Assembly: GCA_027056465.1 (NCBI GenBank)
Contig: JALUKS010000180.1
Location: 1 to 7,565, forward strand
DNA length: 7,565 bases
DNA from: Sulfurimonas sp.
GTDB lineage: Bacteria > Campylobacterota > Campylobacteria > Campylobacterales > Sulfurimonadaceae
Direction: 5' to 3'
Of the stretch, positions 5,846 through 7,565 are shown piece by piece. Made by a program: the position numbers and the translations under genes. The notes beneath the pieces were generated by a model. It saw only the letters and a program-made list of their open reading frames with translations. It was not told where the DNA came from and did not search any database. Every line of letters starts with the position of its first letter. Positions within the stretch are counted from its first letter, which is position 1.

Positions 5846-6426
5846 TATTTTTCTAGTGCCGTATCCATAGCATCAAAAGCTTTTGATGCTTGAAACTGTT
5901 GCCATAGAGCATTGTCATTTTTGAAGCTTGTTTTAGCTGCATTTTTTACTTCTTTATTAATATAATCCTCTGGAACTGTCACTAATAAATAGATATTTCC
6001 TGAAGGTGCTTGCCAAAAATCAACTGCTTTAGAACCAGATAAACTTACTTTTGCTAATTGATCATCAACTGATTGAGTCATTTTATCTACTGTTTCGCTA
6101 TCAGCAGCACCTGTTGTTTGCGTAAAACCTTTCATACGAGATTTCACTTCTATTTTGATTTGCTGTGCTAAATCAGAACGACCATTCATCATAGCTACCT
6201 TACGCATGTGAGCCATACCAGCAGCACTCTTCTCAGCGATACCAACACCAGCATAAGCACCCTCAACCATAGGAATACAAGTCCATTTAGGAGCTAGTAC
6301 ATTTTCTTGCTTACAACGGAAGTCAGCTTCTGCTTTTTCTGCTGGTTTAGGTGTTTCCCCACCACAACCAACTAAAGTTGCTGCAACTACTACAGCAGCT
6401 GTAAGTGATACTATATTTTTTTTCAT
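5845..6426 (-). CDS. LPP20-family lipoprotein
   Basis: A 193-residue predicted lipoprotein and first gene of the three-gene envelope operon. The signal peptide ends in lipobox LVGC (Cys21). A Pro/Glu/Ala linker precedes the LPP20-like core: YAGVGIAEKSAAGMAHMRK (58-76), then GRSDLAQQIKIEVKSRM (82-98), a Thr/Gln-rich helical stretch with SETVDKMTQSVDDQL (110-124), and a final strand pair FWQAPSGNIYLLVTVPED (137-154). Cys38 and Cys50, after the linker, are the only other cysteines and could form a disulphide in the mature protein. The ATG is supported by AAAGGAT six bases upstream and by the TATAAT box at 6457-6462. The stop overlaps the next lipoprotein gene. Function is unknown beyond membership of this family; attachment to the outer membrane is likely but inferred. 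Confidence 0.88.
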   Translation of the reverse strand: MKKNIVSLTAAVVVAATLVGCGGETPKPAEKAEADFRCKQENVLAPKWTCIPMVEGAYAGVGIAEKSAAGMAHMRKVAMMNGRSDLAQQIKIEVKSRMKGFTQTTGAADSETVDKMTQSVDDQLAKVSLSGSKAVDFWQAPSGNIYLLVTVPEDYINKEVKNAAKTSFKNDNALWQQFQASKAFDAMDTALEK

Positions 6427-6456
6427 TTATAAATCCTTTATTTCTTTTATAAATAC

Positions 6457-6462
6457 ATTATA
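6457..6462 (-). promoter_or_regulatory. Proximal -10 box for the lipoprotein-mltC operon
   Basis: Read on the minus strand this is TATAAT, 30 bases before the lipoprotein ATG, giving an expected leader of about 25 bases with an AAAGGAT ribosome site. The surrounding region is very A/T-rich and has no good -35 element. Confidence 0.5.
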
Positions 6463-6482
6463 TCTTTATAATTCTTAATTTT

Positions 6483-6488
6483 ATTATA
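6483..6488 (-). promoter_or_regulatory. Distal -10 box upstream of the lipoprotein operon
   Basis: A second minus-strand TATAAT lies 26 bases upstream of the first, next to one arm of the inverted repeat at 6491-6536. TTTCAA at 6506-6511 lies at a spacing of 17 but is a poor -35 match. It may be a second promoter or a chance match in A/T-rich DNA. Confidence 0.3.
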
Positions 6489-6490
6489 AG

Positions 6491-6536
6491 CTAACCTCTA
6501 GTTATTTGAAATATTTATTATTCATGCTGAGGCTAG
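6491..6536. repeat. Imperfect inverted repeat in the spacer before the lipoprotein operon
   Basis: CTAACCTC (6491-6498) faces GAGGCTAG (6529-6536) with one mismatch and 30 bases between the arms. In minus-strand RNA the mismatch becomes a G-U pair, giving an 8-base-pair stem. As DNA, the arm centres are 38 bases apart and one arm touches the distal -10 box, so it could be an operator or a leader hairpin. The 201-base spacer at 6427-6627 holds this repeat, the two -10 boxes and a weak hairpin by the ATPase gene; nothing else is clear in it. Confidence 0.35.
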
Positions 6537-6611
6537 TTTAAAGATATGAATGTATTATTTCACATAATAAAATTATCGTAACTAATCACCCCATCTAAAA
6601 GACAGAATTCC

Positions 6612-6624
6612 CCTCAATGAGAGG
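6612..6624 (-). terminator. Weak hairpin just after the AAA/DUF4143 gene
   Basis: CCTC (6612-6615) pairs with GAGG (6621-6624) around a 5-base loop, starting 3 bases after the ATPase stop. The stem is only four base pairs and the following minus-strand sequence has just a short T run (TCTTTT), so it is at best a weak terminator. Confidence 0.25.
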
Positions 6625-6627
6625 ATT

Positions 6628-7565
6628 TTAGTATAAAAATCCAAATAACCAAAGAGGAATCTTATGCTTAAAACCAACCTCTATGCCATCAGCAACTACA
6701 AATGAATTATCAATATCTTTAATCTGATCAAACCCTTTATTTTTACCACCTATCTCAAAGGTATACTTCTCATCTACTAAAAAATCACCTTTATCTACAT
6801 AGTATATTGAACTCTCAACACTAACTTGCGAAGCAAAAAAACTCTCTCTTATCGTGCCTATTTTCGATTCTAAACACAGAGATGAAAAAAGTGTTGTGTT
6901 GGCTAGATACAATTTATCTGGCTTTTGCATAGATTTAAACCGTTTACCCTCATATGTGATATGGCGTAGTAGTTCAGCTTTATGGAGAAGTTCTATATAT
7001 TTATAGAGTGTCACCTTTGATACACCAACTCTTTTAGAGAGTGCTTCTATATTTAATTCTAGTGGGTTTGAAACACAAATGCTGGTTAGTAGCTTTCGTA
7101 AAGTGTTAATTTTATCGCCTGTTATATTATAGATAGAGCCTAAATCTGTATAAAGTATTGTGTTGATTGTATCTAATACCATTTGAGTATATTTTTCTTT
7201 ATTCTCAAAATAAAATGGATAAGCACCTATTTTTAGATACTCTTGGAAATGTTTTAAAACCTTTTCTTGGCCTAACTCTCGGATAATCATGTTTGCAATA
7301 TCTACATGATTGTCTAAAATATTTGCTAGATTAAAACTTAAAAATTTTTTATCTAAACTGAGTTCTAAATACTCTTTAAATGATAATATAGGTAGATGAT
7401 ACATGCTATATCGTCTAGTAAAGCTAGGATTAGTGAGCTTAATAGCACTTGATCCTGAAAATAGAACTTTGATATCCAAAAAGTCATATATACTTTTTAA
7501 CTCCTGTTCAAAATTCTTTGCTTCATGTACTTCATCTATGAGTATGCACTTTCCTCCATACTTGA
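6628..7565 (-). CDS. AAA-type ATPase with DUF4143 C-terminal domain, 5' end missing
   Basis: The frame is open to the right edge. The codons at 7480-7563, before the first in-frame TTG (7479), read KYGGKCILIDEVHEAKNF and so on, with Walker B at ILIDE (7531-7545). The true start and Walker A therefore lie outside the window; 311 residues are visible. Next comes the sensor-like VLFSGSSAI (about 33-41), then helices with LSFKEYLEL and IGAYPFYFE typical of this ATPase group. A winged-helix segment, NIEALSKRVGVSKVTLYKYI (171-190), leads to a C-terminal nuclease-like fold: Glu240 (IRESFF), Asp260 (KGDFLVD) and Glu270/Lys274 in FEIGGKNK, ending IPLWLFGFLY. The EIGGK form departs from the usual ExK, so nuclease activity is doubtful. 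Such proteins are common, often mobile, and of unknown function. It stands alone on its strand here, and some parts are very A/T-rich (13 G/C of 60 at 7141-7200). Confidence 0.9.
   Translation of the reverse strand, partial: KYGGKCILIDEVHEAKNFEQELKSIYDFLDIKVLFSGSSAIKLTNPSFTRRYSMYHLPILSFKEYLELSLDKKFLSFNLANILDNHVDIANMIIRELGQEKVLKHFQEYLKIGAYPFYFENKEKYTQMVLDTINTILYTDLGSIYNITGDKINTLRKLLTSICVSNPLELNIEALSKRVGVSKVTLYKYIELLHKAELLRHITYEGKRFKSMQKPDKLYLANTTLFSSLCLESKIGTIRESFFASQVSVESSIYYVDKGDFLVDEKYTFEIGGKNKGFDQIKDIDNSFVVADGIEVGFKHKIPLWLFGFLY

Noticed and set aside
6427..6627. Possible small gene or RNA gene in the 201-base spacer
   Set aside because: Only very short frames (such as a five-codon one at 6523) without ribosome sites are seen, and no tRNA-like or known RNA fold is evident.
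6628..7565. AAA/DUF4143 gene as part of a defence or toxin-antitoxin system
   Set aside because: No partner gene is visible in the window and the family is not tied firmly to defence; the DUF4143 assignment alone does not support it.

Overview
The window looks like chromosomal DNA of a Campylobacterota (epsilonproteobacterial) species, most like the Sulfurimonas group. The grounds are the low G+C content, AT-rich extended -10 promoters without clear -35 boxes, an Mfr/SdhE-type succinate dehydrogenase/fumarate reductase, tandem LPP20-family lipoproteins and a short SurA-like chaperone. The assignment rests on family recognition and composition, not on a database search. Both edges cut through genes.

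Left part, plus strand. A flavoprotein subunit, missing its N-terminus, runs into an iron-sulphur subunit of a succinate:quinone or quinol:fumarate oxidoreductase (1-1666). No membrane-anchor gene follows. After a short gap with a good extended -10 promoter comes yajQ (1752-2249). It overlaps a gene for a helix-turn-helix/coiled-coil protein of unknown function (2249-2902), which may be a YajQ partner or effector.

Central part, minus strand, read from right to left. Two related lipoproteins of the LPP20 kind (6426 to 5432) are followed after 9 bases by a MltC-type lytic transglycosylase (5422 to 4259), and these three look like one envelope operon. After a 57-base gap with its own likely promoter come a SurA-like periplasmic chaperone (4201 to 3365) and an overlapping dCMP deaminase gene (3365 to 2928). 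The deaminase converges on the HTH gene with only 25 bases between them.

Right part. A 201-base AT-rich spacer holds the lipoprotein promoter region, with two TATAAT boxes and an imperfect inverted repeat. Beyond it is a minus-strand AAA/DUF4143 ATPase gene that runs off the right edge. Its reading frame stays open past the first apparent start to the window end and encodes a Walker B motif there.

Most of the window is ordinary core-genome content. I see no CRISPR array, tRNA, rRNA, insertion sequence or obvious defence island. The least explained parts are the yajQ-coupled HTH protein, which seems to carry a similar DNA-binding-like unit at each end of a coiled coil; the two-lipoprotein plus MltC operon; the inverted repeat upstream of it; and the sdhAB pair with no anchor gene.
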